A stretch of 64,000 nucleotides of DNA from NC2004 sp050874905 (GTDB taxonomy: Bacteria > Bacillota > Clostridia > Lachnospirales > Lachnospiraceae). Under the pieces are notes generated by a model, which was given only the letters and a program-made list of their open reading frames with translations, searched no databases and was not told where the DNA came from. How positions within the stretch are numbered: the stretch's first letter is position 1; each line of letters starts with the position of its first letter. Below, piece after piece: positions 27,528 to 36,259 of the stretch. Both the position numbers and the translations under genes were made by a program. The stretch spans positions 62,001 through 126,000 of the forward strand of contig JBNMLP010000006.1 of NCBI GenBank assembly GCA_050874905.1, given 5' to 3'.

Positions 27528-27556
27528 TTTTTTAAAGTGAAACTTTATGCTATACT
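27528..27556 (+). promoter_or_regulatory. Possible promoter of YesL-like gene
   Basis: TATACT at 27551-27556 is a fair -10. The region at -35 is only T-rich (TTTTTT, 17-base spacing). Confidence 0.35.
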
Positions 27557-27588
27557 TTAGTTTGTCTAAATGAGAAAGGATGAGCGTT

Positions 27589-28278
27589 TTGAAAGTTTTT
27601 GATATTGAGAATCCGGTATGGAGTACATTTTCCAAAATTTTGGATGTGATCATATTAAATGTGTTGTTCCTGCTTTGCTGTGTTCCGATCATTACGATCG
27701 GCAGCAGTGTCACTGCCCTTTATTTTACGGCGATGCGGTTAGTATCCGGCAATGTCACCTATGTGACCAGAGATTTTTTCCGTTCCTTTAAGCAGAATTT
27801 TAAACAGTCGTTAGTGACAGAACTGATCGTATTTGATGCCGGTGTGATATTGGCGGTGCTCACCTATTTAAGTGTGGTTGCAGATTCTTACATGGGAAAA
27901 GTTATTTTTATTGTATGTGATATTTTATTTGCAGCGGTACTTACTTATGTATTTCCGGCTCTTGCCAAGTTCAATGTCTCCGTTAAGAAGTTGTTTTATA
28001 ACAGCGCAGTTATGGCAGTGATGCATCTGCCATTTACGATATTAAATGTAGGAATACTTTTTCTGGCAGGTGTGTTTGCATATTATAATTTTGCAGCACG
28101 TTTGATTCTGCTTGTTTTTGGTGTGGCAGCGATCGCAGTATTACAGTCTTTGTGGTTCAACTATATTTTTGCCAAATATATGACGAAGGAAGAACTTGAG
28201 GAAAATGAGTTCTACCGGGAAGAAGAGCGGAGAGCCAAACAGGAGAAAAAGGCAGCGGAAAAGAAAGTGAAACGGTAA
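27589..28278 (+). CDS. YesL/DUF624-family membrane protein
   Basis: 229 residues with six hydrophobic segments. The N-terminus MKVFDIENPVWSTFSKILD and the first helices (CCVPIITIGSS, then VTALYFTAMRLV) match the YesL/DUF624 family of small inner-membrane proteins, often found with carbohydrate ABC systems, of unknown role. The C-terminus is a cytoplasmic tail rich in Glu and Lys (EEERRAKQEKKAAEKK). TTG 27589 is preferred: AAAGG lies 9 bases before it but abuts the upstream ATG (27580). One base separates it from mutY, so the two are co-transcribed. Confidence 0.8.
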   Translation: MKVFDIENPVWSTFSKILDVIILNVLFLLCCVPIITIGSSVTALYFTAMRLVSGNVTYVTRDFFRSFKQNFKQSLVTELIVFDAGVILAVLTYLSVVADSYMGKVIFIVCDILFAAVLTYVFPALAKFNVSVKKLFYNSAVMAVMHLPFTILNVGILFLAGVFAYYNFAARLILLVFGVAAIAVLQSLWFNYIFAKYMTKEELEENEFYREEERRAKQEKKAAEKKVKR

Positions 28279-28279
28279 A

Positions 28280-29386
28280 ATGGAACAGAACTTTGAAGAA
28301 TTGACAGATCACCTTTTGACATGGTATGAAGAAAATAAACGGGATCTTCCGTGGCGGAGAGAGCCGAGTGCCTATCATGTGTGGGTGTCTGAGATCATGT
28401 TACAGCAGACGAGAGTAGAAGCGGTCAAGGGATATTATGACCGCTTTCTTTGTGCGCTTCCGACGGTTGCCGATCTGGCATATGCAGATATGGAGCAGCT
28501 ATTAAAGTTATGGGAAGGATTGGGGTACTATAACCGTGTGCGCAACATGCAGGCTGCTGCAAAAACGATCATGGAGGAGCATGACGGAGAATTTCCGGAC
28601 ACGTATGAAGAAATCTTAAAGTTGAAGGGAATCGGTTCCTATACGGCGGGGGCAATCGCATCGATCGCATTTTCTGAGCGTGTTCCTGCGGTAGATGGAA
28701 ATGTGCTTCGTGTTGTGAGCCGTCTGACCGGAAGCTATCTGGATATTGCAAAGCAGAGCACGAAAAAAGTCATCGAGGAATACTTAAAGGAACTTATGCC
28801 ATTTGCGGCACCTGCGGCATTTAATCAGGCTCTGATGGAACTTGGAGCACTCGTCTGCCTGCCAAATGGCGCACCAAAATGCGAGCTTTGTCCATGGAGA
28901 GAGGCTTGTGTTGCCAATCAGGAGCAGCTTACAGATGAAATACCTGTGAAAGCGAAAAAAGCAAAACAGCGTCTGGAGCAGTATACGGTGCTGTTGCTGC
29001 TGAAAGAGGGAGCGCAGGAGTATCAGGTTGCCATTGAAAAGCGGCCGGAAAAGGGACTGCTGGCAGGATTGTGGCAGTTTCCCATGCTGTCCGGTAAGCA
29101 GACGAAAAAAGGAGTAGAGCAGGAGCTTCAAAAACAAGGAATAAAAAAACCTGTGTCCCTAAAGAAAGGGCCACAGGCAAAGCATGTATTCAGTCATATT
29201 ATCTGGCAGATGGACAGCTATGTTGTACTGCTTGAGGAAGCTGCGGATCTTCTGGAAATAAACGGAAGAACACTTACGCTTGTCACGTTGACAGAGCTAA
29301 AGGAGCAGTATTCGATTCCGTCCGCATTTGCCGTTTACAAAAAATGGCTGCTGGAAAATATGCAGAGTGAAAAAGGCGGGGAATGA
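28280..29386 (+). CDS. mutY: A/G-specific adenine glycosylase MutY
   Basis: 368-residue base-excision repair enzyme that removes adenine mispaired with 8-oxoguanine. The HhH-GPD domain has the catalytic region SEIMLQQTRVEAV (the Glu is the MutY-specific catalytic residue), the hairpin KLKGIGSYTAGAIASIAF and the catalytic Asp in VPAVDGNVLRV. The iron-sulfur motif is CLPNGAPKCELCPWREAC. A C-terminal NUDIX-like domain (about 228-350) recognises 8-oxoG. It starts one base after the YesL-like gene and converges on hslO with a 14-base gap. Confidence 0.96.
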   Translation: MEQNFEELTDHLLTWYEENKRDLPWRREPSAYHVWVSEIMLQQTRVEAVKGYYDRFLCALPTVADLAYADMEQLLKLWEGLGYYNRVRNMQAAAKTIMEEHDGEFPDTYEEILKLKGIGSYTAGAIASIAFSERVPAVDGNVLRVVSRLTGSYLDIAKQSTKKVIEEYLKELMPFAAPAAFNQALMELGALVCLPNGAPKCELCPWREACVANQEQLTDEIPVKAKKAKQRLEQYTVLLLLKEGAQEYQVAIEKRPEKGLLAGLWQFPMLSGKQTKKGVEQELQKQGIKKPVSLKKGPQAKHVFSHIIWQMDSYVVLLEEAADLLEINGRTLTLVTLTELKEQYSIPSAFAVYKKWLLENMQSEKGGE

Positions 29387-29400
29387 TCCGCCCATTAAGA

Positions 29401-30279
29401 TCACGCCTGACGAAGAAGCTCCTGTAATTCTTCTACGGTGTAGTGGTAGTGGCTTCCACAGAACTGACAGTTGACCTCGATCGGCTGTCCTTCTTCTATC
29501 ATATCGGTTAACTCTTTTCGTCCAAGACTTACCAGTCCTCTGGCAAAGTGTTCTTTGGAGCAGTTGCAGTAAAACCGTGGATGCTTTTCTTCTTCGTGGA
29601 AACAAATGTCTTTTCCGGCAAAGATTTCTTCTATTATATCCTCTAATGTTTCTCCGCGGTCAAAGTGTGAGGTAATAGAGGTGAAATCCTTTAATCGTTC
29701 TTCTAATAAAGAAATGGTTTCTTCCTCTGCAAATGGAAGTAACTGTATGATAAATCCTCCGGCATGTTTTACCGTATTGTTTTTGTTCATCAATACGCCG
29801 AGTGCTACGGAGGTTGGGATCTGTTCACTGGTTGCAAAATAATAGGTGAGATCTTCTGCAATTTCTCCGGTGACAAGCTGGCATTGTCCCACATATGGTT
29901 CTTTTAATCCGATGTCTTTGATGACACTTAACACACCCATATCCAGTGCGCCGCCTACGTCCAGTTTTCCCTTTTTATTTGGTCCCAGCATAACATCCGG
30001 AACAAGGCTGAAGCCCTTGACCTCTGCTTTCTGGTTTGCGGTTACGGTAAGTCCGCCGATCGGACCGCTGCATTGGATCTGTAAGGTGATCACGTCCTCT
30101 TCATTTTTGCACATCGCACCCATCAGTGCTCCGGCTGTGAGCAGGCGGCCGAGCGCTGCGCTGACGACCGGACTTAAATTATGCCGGGTACGTGCTTCTT
30201 CTACTAATTCCGTGGTGGAAGCAGCAAAGAAACGTACCTGGTTGTTGACGGCAGTGCCGCTGATAATTCGATCTGACAT
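29401..30279 (-). CDS. hslO: Hsp33 redox-regulated chaperone
   Basis: 292 residues of the heat-shock protein 33 family, a holdase activated by oxidation. The N-terminal domain has the family strand GGLTVTANQKAEVKGF. The C-terminal zinc switch has CNC around residue 235 and CQFC near residue 270, the four cysteines expected in a canonical Zn-binding redox switch. The start at 30279 follows AAGGAA with normal spacing. It ends 14 bases from mutY on the opposite strand. Confidence 0.96.
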   Translation of the reverse strand: MSDRIISGTAVNNQVRFFAASTTELVEEARTRHNLSPVVSAALGRLLTAGALMGAMCKNEEDVITLQIQCSGPIGGLTVTANQKAEVKGFSLVPDVMLGPNKKGKLDVGGALDMGVLSVIKDIGLKEPYVGQCQLVTGEIAEDLTYYFATSEQIPTSVALGVLMNKNNTVKHAGGFIIQLLPFAEEETISLLEERLKDFTSITSHFDRGETLEDIIEEIFAGKDICFHEEEKHPRFYCNCSKEHFARGLVSLGRKELTDMIEEGQPIEVNCQFCGSHYHYTVEELQELLRQA

Positions 30280-30317
30280 TATAGTTTCGTCCTTTCCTTT
30301 GTATACTGCTGACTATG

Positions 30318-31322
30318 TTACCACATTTTGCGGATGGTGAAAAGCAAAACGAAGAAAAGAAGTCCACCGTAAAGCAGTGCTGCTGTGGATAGCAGGATCG
30401 TATCGGCGGAACGGGTCTGCTGTTTTGTTGTGACGTCCTCTGTGACAGAAGCGGTTTTGTTCTCGATCGGCGCGATCGTTTCTTTCGCCGGATTTGTTAC
30501 GAGCTGATAAAGTCCCTCTGCAATTTTTTCATGCCCCAATTTCGTAGGGTGAATATCTTCTTTTTCCACACGGATATAGCGAGGGGCATTTCCATAAAAA
30601 AGCTGATAGGTGTCGAGCAAGGCTGCATTTTCCTCCTCGTACGTGGCTTCTAAAATAATAGGATTCATGGAAGAAAGCACCAGATCGACACTGTCGGCTA
30701 AGGCACCGTAATCACTTCCGCTGACCGGATTGTAGATCGTTTGTGTCAGCAGCAGTGCATCCGGATTTAATTCGCGAAGCAGTTTGATCAATGTGTTATA
30801 ATCATCGGAAAACTGCTTGTAAAAAACGCTCAGCTTTTTCTGGGTAGAGGAGCGTTTTAAATAGGAAAACATGACATCACTGACCAGTTTGTTTTTCAAA
30901 ACAGGGGGGATCCTTGTTGCCTTTTTATAGTTTTGACGTGTTAATTTTTTTCCTGTTTTCGTCGCAAATGCGAGCGCATCATTTCCTCCGTCTGTGATGG
31001 TGATGTAAGCTGCCTCTTTCAGTCTTTTTTTTAAAACGGGATCGGACTTGATCAGATTTATGGTATCGTTTACCGTATGTCCGCTTTTTCCATAATTATA
31101 ATAGATAAGATCTGGTTCGTCCTGTTTCAGCTTATTGGCAAACCGGGTGACAAAGCCGTCTTTGGGATCATCCATTCCCGTTCCTTCTGTGATGGAATCG
31201 CCGATCGCTACATAAACGGGAGCTTTGGCAGAGGCGACAGAAACCGTGGAACAAAGGCAGAGACCAAAAAGAGAACAAAGAAAAACAGGAAGCATAAGTC
31301 TTTTCTTGATTACGTGCTGCAT
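30318..31322 (-). CDS. Secreted SGNH/GDSL-family esterase with C-terminal membrane anchor
   Basis: 334 residues. An N-terminal signal peptide (LPVFLCSLFGLCLCS) is followed by an SGNH hydrolase domain: block I with nucleophile Ser in AIGDSITEGTG, Gly in the YYNYGKSGHT region, Asn in ITDGGNDALA, and the Asp-X-X-His end block IHPTKLGHEKIAEG. A Thr-rich linker (about 285-305) leads to a C-terminal helix and RKMW, an anchor without a sortase LPXTG motif. It probably hydrolyses an ester on a glycan, lipid or wall polymer outside the cell. AAGGACGG sits upstream of the chosen ATG at 31322; an upstream in-frame ATG is less supported. Confidence 0.85.
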   Translation of the reverse strand: MQHVIKKRLMLPVFLCSLFGLCLCSTVSVASAKAPVYVAIGDSITEGTGMDDPKDGFVTRFANKLKQDEPDLIYYNYGKSGHTVNDTINLIKSDPVLKKRLKEAAYITITDGGNDALAFATKTGKKLTRQNYKKATRIPPVLKNKLVSDVMFSYLKRSSTQKKLSVFYKQFSDDYNTLIKLLRELNPDALLLTQTIYNPVSGSDYGALADSVDLVLSSMNPIILEATYEEENAALLDTYQLFYGNAPRYIRVEKEDIHPTKLGHEKIAEGLYQLVTNPAKETIAPIENKTASVTEDVTTKQQTRSADTILLSTAALLYGGLLFFVLLFTIRKMW

Positions 31323-31397
31323 GGTGTTACCGTCCTTTTTGTTGTTTGCTTTTAGTATGAGCAAAAGGAAAGAATTTATGTTGTCAGTTTCCCTTCA

Positions 31398-31427
31398 TTG
31401 ACATTTTCCTGTTTCGGTAGGTATAAT
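31398..31427 (+). promoter_or_regulatory. Sigma-A promoter for phosphatase/acetyltransferase pair
   Basis: TTGACA at 31398-31403 and TATAAT at 31422-31427, both perfect, 18-base spacer, 23 bases before the start codon at 31451. Confidence 0.8.
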
Positions 31428-31450
31428 GGGGAAGAATTGGAGGAATGGAC

Positions 31451-32089
31451 ATGAAACTATATCTGATCCGGCATGGACGGCAAAGCAGCAATCTTTGTAA
31501 TGTGAATGTAGAATTGAGCGAGGCGGGACATCGACAGGCGGTTTTAGTCGGAAAACGTCTTTCTTCCTATGGAATTGACCGGTTGTATGCGAGCACTCTT
31601 TTGCGCGCCCGGCAGACAGCGGAGCATATCAGCGAGGAGTTGAAGCTTCCGGTGATCACGGCGCAGAAGATTCACGAGATAGATTTTGGTGACTGGACAG
31701 GAAAATCGGATCAGTTTTTAGATGAAAATTATGGAAGGCAAAGGCGGGCACATAAGCTGGGGACGGAAGATGTACAGTATCCCAACGGAGAAAATGGTGC
31801 CGCCTGCTATCAAAGGTACAAAGAGGGTATGGAAGCAATCGTAGCAGATGCCGAAGCTAATCACGCAGCGTCGATCGCGATCGTGACACACGGAGCTGCC
31901 ATGCGCTGCTTCTTATGCGGCATACTGGGACTTCCGTTTTCCATCCGGGGAACACTGGCAAAGTCACTGGAAAATGGAAGCATTACGGAGCTGAATTACG
32001 AAAATGGCAAGTACACGTTAGAACGGTTTAATGATTATGCACATCTGGAACCGTATGATGAATTGCTGCGAAAGCATTTTTTTGAATAA
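31451..32089 (+). CDS. Histidine phosphatase (phosphoglycerate mutase-like) family protein
   Basis: 212 residues. The catalytic RHG motif occurs at the N-terminus (LYLIRHGRQS), with the second Arg block YASTLLRARQTAE and the late catalytic His (IVTHGAAMRC). The Glu in EIDFGDWTG completes the active site. Small members of this superfamily may be cofactor-dependent mutases, broad phosphatases or alpha-ribazole phosphatases; no further clue is present. The start is placed at ATG 31451, with GGAGG 7 bases upstream; ATG 31445 would sit too close. Confidence 0.88.
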   Translation: MKLYLIRHGRQSSNLCNVNVELSEAGHRQAVLVGKRLSSYGIDRLYASTLLRARQTAEHISEELKLPVITAQKIHEIDFGDWTGKSDQFLDENYGRQRRAHKLGTEDVQYPNGENGAACYQRYKEGMEAIVADAEANHAASIAIVTHGAAMRCFLCGILGLPFSIRGTLAKSLENGSITELNYENGKYTLERFNDYAHLEPYDELLRKHFFE

Positions 32090-32103
32090 AAGAGGGACGA
32101 AGG

Positions 32104-32523
32104 ATGAAGTTTGTAGAAAATGAACTCGATGTGAAAACCTATTTGGAGCTCAGAGCTTCTGTTCACTGGAAGGTGTTGTTAGAGGAACAGGCAGAACAGG
32201 CACTGAAAAACAGTCTTTATACGCTTGTGGTGTATGAAGACGGGATCGCAGTCGGGATGGGGCGCATTGTAGGAGATGGCGCGGTGATCTGCTATGTGCA
32301 GGATCTGGTGATCCGTCCGGAGTACCACAAAAGAGGCATTGGAGGGGCATTGCTCGATCGGTTGAAAGCGTATGTGGATGCGCTGCGGATTCCCGGTTCA
32401 GAAATGATGTTTGACTTAATGTGTGCGAAAGGCCGGGAAGATTTTTATGAAAAGCATGACTTTATTGCCCGTCCAACAAGTGCACTCGGTCCCGGAATGA
32501 TTCAGTATTTAAAGGATAAGTAA
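32104..32523 (+). CDS. GNAT-family N-acetyltransferase
   Basis: 139 residues, the length of a minimal GNAT domain. The acetyl-CoA binding pyrophosphate loop is RPEYHKRGIGGALL, preceded by a strand pair with IVGDGAVICYVQDLVI. It is preceded by GGGACGAAGG and lies 14 bases after the phosphatase gene, in the same transcript. Substrate unknown. A terminator follows directly. Confidence 0.85.
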   Translation: MKFVENELDVKTYLELRASVHWKVLLEEQAEQALKNSLYTLVVYEDGIAVGMGRIVGDGAVICYVQDLVIRPEYHKRGIGGALLDRLKAYVDALRIPGSEMMFDLMCAKGREDFYEKHDFIARPTSALGPGMIQYLKDK

Positions 32524-32529
32524 AAGAAG

Positions 32530-32588
32530 ATACCATTTTTGAAATGAACGGTGAAAATGCCTGGTTCAAAGATGGTATTTATTTTTTT
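32530..32588 (+). terminator. Intrinsic terminator after GNAT gene
   Basis: ATACCAT and TTTGAA in the left arm pair with TTCAAA and ATGGTAT in the right arm across a 21-base loop, followed by a T-rich tract (TTTATTTTTTT). Confidence 0.7.
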
Positions 32589-32598
32589 GAAAAAAGTA

Positions 32599-32627
32599 TT
32601 GCATTTTAAAAACACTAGTGTTATATT
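32599..32627 (+). promoter_or_regulatory. clpB promoter
   Basis: TTGCAT at 32599-32604, 17 bases, TATATT at 32622-32627; 51 bases to the clpB start codon. No CIRCE or CtsR direct repeat is evident. Confidence 0.65.
32611..32622. promoter_or_regulatory. Perfect palindrome inside clpB promoter spacer
   Basis: AACACTAGTGTT is a perfect 12-bp palindrome that lies between the -35 and -10 hexamers, touching the first base of the -10. Its position would let a dimeric regulator block RNA polymerase. The regulator is unknown. Confidence 0.5.
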
Positions 32628-32678
32628 TGCTATAGAACAAGCAAACAATGAATTATAATCAGTAAGGTGGGGTGGCTT

Positions 32679-35267
32679 ATGAATATCAATAAATTTACAC
32701 AAAAATCAATGGAAGCGGTAAATGGCTGTGAGAAGCTGGCATACCGCTATAACAATCAGGAAGTAGATCAGGAGCATTTCCTGTTATCTCTTTTGACGAT
32801 TGATGATAGTCTGATCAAAAAGCTGCTGGAAAAGATGGATGTTCCTACCGGAAATTTTGGACAGGAGCTGGTCAATCTGATCGAGCAACGTCCAAAAGTA
32901 TCCGGTGATGTGCAGGTATATATGAGCAATGCACTCAATAAGGTTTTGATCAACGCAGAGGATGAGGCAAAGGCGATGGGAGACGAATATGTGTCCGTGG
33001 AGCATTTGTTCCTTGCCATGTTAAAGCAGCCGAATAAGCAGATTAAAAATCTGTTCCGTCAGTATGGCATTACAAAAGATCGCTTTTTGGAGGTGCTTTC
33101 CAGTGTGCGTGGCAACCAGAGAGTCGTTTCGGATAATCCGGAGGATACCTATGATACGCTGGAAAAGTACGGTTATGATCTGGTGCAGCGGGCGCGGGAC
33201 GGAAAACTTGATCCGGTGATCGGACGAGATGAGGAGATCCGGAACGTGATTCGTATTCTGTCGCGTAAGACGAAGAACAATCCGGTGCTGATCGGTGAGC
33301 CGGGTGTTGGTAAAACGGCAGCCGTAGAAGGACTGGCACAGCGTATTGTGCGCGGTGATGTGCCGGATGGCTTAAAGGATAAGATTTTATTTGCCCTTGA
33401 TATGGGTTCTTTGGTAGCAGGTGCGAAGTATCGTGGTGAGTTTGAGGAACGTTTAAAGGCGGTGCTTGAAGAAGTCAAAAAGAGTGATGGAAAGATCATT
33501 CTCTTTATTGATGAGCTGCACACGATCGTGGGAGCCGGTAAGACCGAAGGAAGCATGGATGCCGGAAACATGTTAAAGCCAATGCTTGCCAGAGGAGAGC
33601 TTCATTGTATCGGTGCTACCACATTAGATGAATATCGAATGTATGTAGAAAAGGATGCTGCGTTAGAGCGTCGTTTCCAGCCGGTTATGGTCAGTGAGCC
33701 GACGGTGGAAGATACCATTTCCATTTTACGAGGCTTAAAGGATCGTTATGAAGTATTCCATGGTGTAAAGATCCAGGATGCGGCACTTGTATCAGCGGCG
33801 GTGCTTTCCGATCGTTATATTTCCGACCGTTTTCTTCCGGATAAGGCAATCGATCTGGTGGATGAGGCATGTGCACTTATTAAGACAGAGCTGGATTCCA
33901 TGCCGACAGAGCTGGATGCATTGAATCGTAAGATCATGCAGTTGGAGATTGAGGAAACTGCATTGAAAAAGGAAACAGATCATATTTCACAGGAGCGGCT
34001 TGCCGCATTACAAAAGGAGCTTTCTACATTGCGGGAAGAATTTGCCGGACAGAAAGCAACATGGGACGCAGAGCGTGCTTCCGTTGAAAAGGTGCAGAAG
34101 CTGAAGGAAGAGATTGAACAGATCCAGAACCAGATTGCGATCGCGCAGAGAAATTATGATCTGAATGAAGCGAGTGTGTTGCAGTATGGACGGCTTCCGG
34201 AAGCACAGAAACGATTGGCAGAGGAAGAAGAACGTATCCGGAACGAACAGCATACGCTTGTACACGAAAGTGTGGATGAAGAAGAGATTGCCAAGATCAT
34301 TTCCCGCTGGACAGGTATTCCGGTGACAAAATTGACCGAGGGCGAACGGGAAAAGACACTGCGTCTTTCTGATACACTGCATCAGCGGGTGATCGGTCAG
34401 GAAGAAGGTGTCAATAAGGTAACGGATGCGATCATTCGTTCCAAGGCCGGAATCAAAGATCCGACGAAGCCGATTGGTTCGTTCCTGTTCTTAGGACCGA
34501 CAGGTGTTGGTAAAACAGAGCTTGCAAAAAGTCTTGCAGAAGCGTTGTTTGATGATGAGAACAACATGGTACGAATCGATATGAGTGAATATATGGAGAA
34601 ATATTCTGTCTCTCGTCTGATCGGAGCGCCTCCGGGATATGTAGGATACGAAGAAGGCGGACAGCTTACCGAGGCTGTGCGGAGAAAACCGTATAGCGTG
34701 GTATTGTTCGATGAGATTGAAAAAGCGCATCCGGATGTGTTTAATGTGTTGCTTCAGGTATTGGATGATGGACACATTACAGATGGACATGGAAAGACGG
34801 TGGACTTTAAGAATACGATCCTGATCATGACTTCTAACATTGGTTCGGAGTATCTGTTAGATGGTATTGATGAAGAAGGAAATATCAAACAGACGGCACA
34901 GGATCTCGTGATGAATGATCTTAGAAATCATTTCCGTCCGGAGTTTTTAAACCGTTTGGATGAAACGATCCTGTTTAAGCCTCTGACCAAGGATAATATT
35001 ACAGGAATCATTGAACTGATCATCAAGGATGTCAACCGCAGACTGCGGGACAAGGAGCTTACCGTGGAGCTTACGGAGGCTGCCAAGAATTATATTGTGG
35101 ATCATGCCTATGATCCGGTATATGGTGCACGACCATTGAAGAGATATGTACAAAAGTATGTAGAAACACTGGCTGCAAAACTGATCTTATCCGATCAGGT
35201 AAACTGCCGGGATACCATACTTGTAGATGTTGACCATGATGCACTGGTTGCAAGAAAGAAAGCATAA
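32679..35267 (+). CDS. clpB: ClpB disaggregase (AAA+ chaperone)
   Basis: 862-residue HSP100 protein that, with DnaK, rescues aggregated proteins. The N-terminal Clp_N repeat domain (about 1-145) is followed by AAA-1 with Walker A GEPGVGKTA and Walker B ILFIDELHTIVGAG. The coiled-coil middle domain (about 400-525) is long, as in ClpB but not ClpC. AAA-2 has Walker A GPTGVGKTE and Walker B VVLFDEIEKAHPD. The C-terminal D2-small domain ends the protein. ATG 32679 follows AAGGTGG; a GTG four codons upstream is in frame but has no independent RBS. Confidence 0.98.
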   Translation: MNINKFTQKSMEAVNGCEKLAYRYNNQEVDQEHFLLSLLTIDDSLIKKLLEKMDVPTGNFGQELVNLIEQRPKVSGDVQVYMSNALNKVLINAEDEAKAMGDEYVSVEHLFLAMLKQPNKQIKNLFRQYGITKDRFLEVLSSVRGNQRVVSDNPEDTYDTLEKYGYDLVQRARDGKLDPVIGRDEEIRNVIRILSRKTKNNPVLIGEPGVGKTAAVEGLAQRIVRGDVPDGLKDKILFALDMGSLVAGAKYRGEFEERLKAVLEEVKKSDGKIILFIDELHTIVGAGKTEGSMDAGNMLKPMLARGELHCIGATTLDEYRMYVEKDAALERRFQPVMVSEPTVEDTISILRGLKDRYEVFHGVKIQDAALVSAAVLSDRYISDRFLPDKAIDLVDEACALIKTELDSMPTELDALNRKIMQLEIEETALKKETDHISQERLAALQKELSTLREEFAGQKATWDAERASVEKVQKLKEEIEQIQNQIAIAQRNYDLNEASVLQYGRLPEAQKRLAEEEERIRNEQHTLVHESVDEEEIAKIISRWTGIPVTKLTEGEREKTLRLSDTLHQRVIGQEEGVNKVTDAIIRSKAGIKDPTKPIGSFLFLGPTGVGKTELAKSLAEALFDDENNMVRIDMSEYMEKYSVSRLIGAPPGYVGYEEGGQLTEAVRRKPYSVVLFDEIEKAHPDVFNVLLQVLDDGHITDGHGKTVDFKNTILIMTSNIGSEYLLDGIDEEGNIKQTAQDLVMNDLRNHFRPEFLNRLDETILFKPLTKDNITGIIELIIKDVNRRLRDKELTVELTEAAKNYIVDHAYDPVYGARPLKRYVQKYVETLAAKLILSDQVNCRDTILVDVDHDALVARKKA

Positions 35268-35271
35268 AAAG

Positions 35272-35322
35272 AACCGCCTGTACGGGGGAGACCAAGAGGT
35301 CAGAACCGTGCAGGCGGTTTTG
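35272..35322. terminator. Convergent terminator after clpB
   Basis: AACCGCCTG..ACGG pairs with CCGT..CAGGCGGTT around a loop of about 20 bases, then TTTTG and a T-rich tract. It lies between converging genes. Confidence 0.82.
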
Positions 35323-35335
35323 TTATGTTCTTTTT

Positions 35336-36070
35336 TTAATTGAAGAAATCGTCGTAATTATAAGAATCGTTATAATCACTGTTGTAATCGTTATAATACT
35401 CATTCATACGGTTACGGAATTCATTCTCAAAGCTTTTCTGGAATTCGCTTTTAAACTCTTTGGAATTAAAGGTAGCAGCGATCATAATGCTGAACAGAAC
35501 GCAGAGCACCAAACCAATGATACCGGTGATCAGTCCGGCTTTGGCAACTCCGGTTTTCTGTCCGTTTGACGGGTTACTCATCCGGTTAAAGATGATCGCC
35601 AAGATTCCTGTCAGCAGTGCCAGAAATGGACAACAGAAGCAGGAACAGAAGCTTAACACGATAGAGCAGATACCAAGCACTAAAGAAGCTGTAGCAAAGT
35701 TTGTAGCTTTGCGATCCTGCTCTGCCATCTGATCCGGAGAAACCTGATTCTGATCCGGAAGTGGCTGCCCGGTGTATGGATTGTACTGTGGCTGACTGTA
35801 AATCGGCTGCTCTGGAGCAGGGGTTCCGGTCTGGTTATAGAGGGGCTGTTCCGGAGCAGGAGCTTCTGGCTGGTTGTAGACAGGCTGTTCTGTGGCAGAA
35901 GTTTCCGGCTGGTTGTAGACAGGCTGCTCTGTGGCAGAAGTTTCTGGCTGGTTGTAGAGTGGCTGCTCTGTGGCAGGAGTTTCCGGCTGGTTGTAGACGG
36001 GCTGCTCCTGTGGGGTAGTATCCGGAATAGGATCTCCGGTATATGGGTCAAAACGTGTTGGATCACTCAT
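35336..36070 (-). CDS. Membrane protein with N-terminal Pro/Gln/Tyr tandem repeats (DUF4190-like)
   Basis: 244 residues. The N-terminal half is a run of about five 13-residue repeats of the form QPETSATEQPVYN. The C-terminal half contains two hydrophobic hairpin helices (about 135-160 and 180-205; KATNFATASLVLGICSIVLS start), as in DUF4190/YrzE-type small membrane proteins. The very C-terminus is an acidic Tyr/Asn/Asp-rich tail (YNDYNSDYNDSYNYDDFFN). Start ATG has AGGAGG upstream. Function unknown. The repetitive N-terminus probably extends on the cytoplasmic side and may bind partners. Confidence 0.75.
   Translation of the reverse strand: MSDPTRFDPYTGDPIPDTTPQEQPVYNQPETPATEQPLYNQPETSATEQPVYNQPETSATEQPVYNQPEAPAPEQPLYNQTGTPAPEQPIYSQPQYNPYTGQPLPDQNQVSPDQMAEQDRKATNFATASLVLGICSIVLSFCSCFCCPFLALLTGILAIIFNRMSNPSNGQKTGVAKAGLITGIIGLVLCVLFSIMIAATFNSKEFKSEFQKSFENEFRNRMNEYYNDYNSDYNDSYNYDDFFN
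35829..36010. repeat. 39-bp tandem coding minisatellite
   Basis: Units of 39 bp begin near 35829, 35868, 35907, 35946 and 35985 (plus-strand start GGCTGGTTGTAGA), with units 2-4 differing at only a few bases. They encode the 13-residue repeats of the protein on the minus strand. Copy number could vary between strains. Confidence 0.85.
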
Positions 36071-36117
36071 AGTTTTTTCCTCCTTATTGATCGATCATTT
36101 GTATTTTTGTTATTTCT

Positions 36118-36146
36118 ATTGTAGCAAGAGGAAGGGAATCCGACAA
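36118..36146 (-). promoter_or_regulatory. Promoter for repeat-bearing membrane protein
   Basis: On the minus strand TTGTCG (36146-36141) and TACAAT (36123-36118) are spaced 17 bases, 47 bases before the start codon. Confidence 0.6.
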
Positions 36147-36182
36147 GGGGAGATTTTGGTGAAATGACACATTTCCTTTTTC

Positions 36183-36211
36183 TTTATCGATACAGAGGAT
36201 TATGCTATAAT
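36183..36211 (+). promoter_or_regulatory. Promoter of DUF2752-deformylase-DUF3990 operon
   Basis: TATAAT at 36206-36211 with an extended TGC element and a weak TTTATC -35 at 36183, 17-base spacer. It lies 48 bases before the first gene. Confidence 0.6.
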
Positions 36212-36259
36212 GAGAACAGTGAGTGAAATATATAATGGAATGAAATGTGAGAGGGTATC

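Noticed and set aside
29380..29400. Terminator between mutY and hslO
   Set aside because: GGCGG and CCGCC can pair, but the stem is short and no T-run follows on either strand.
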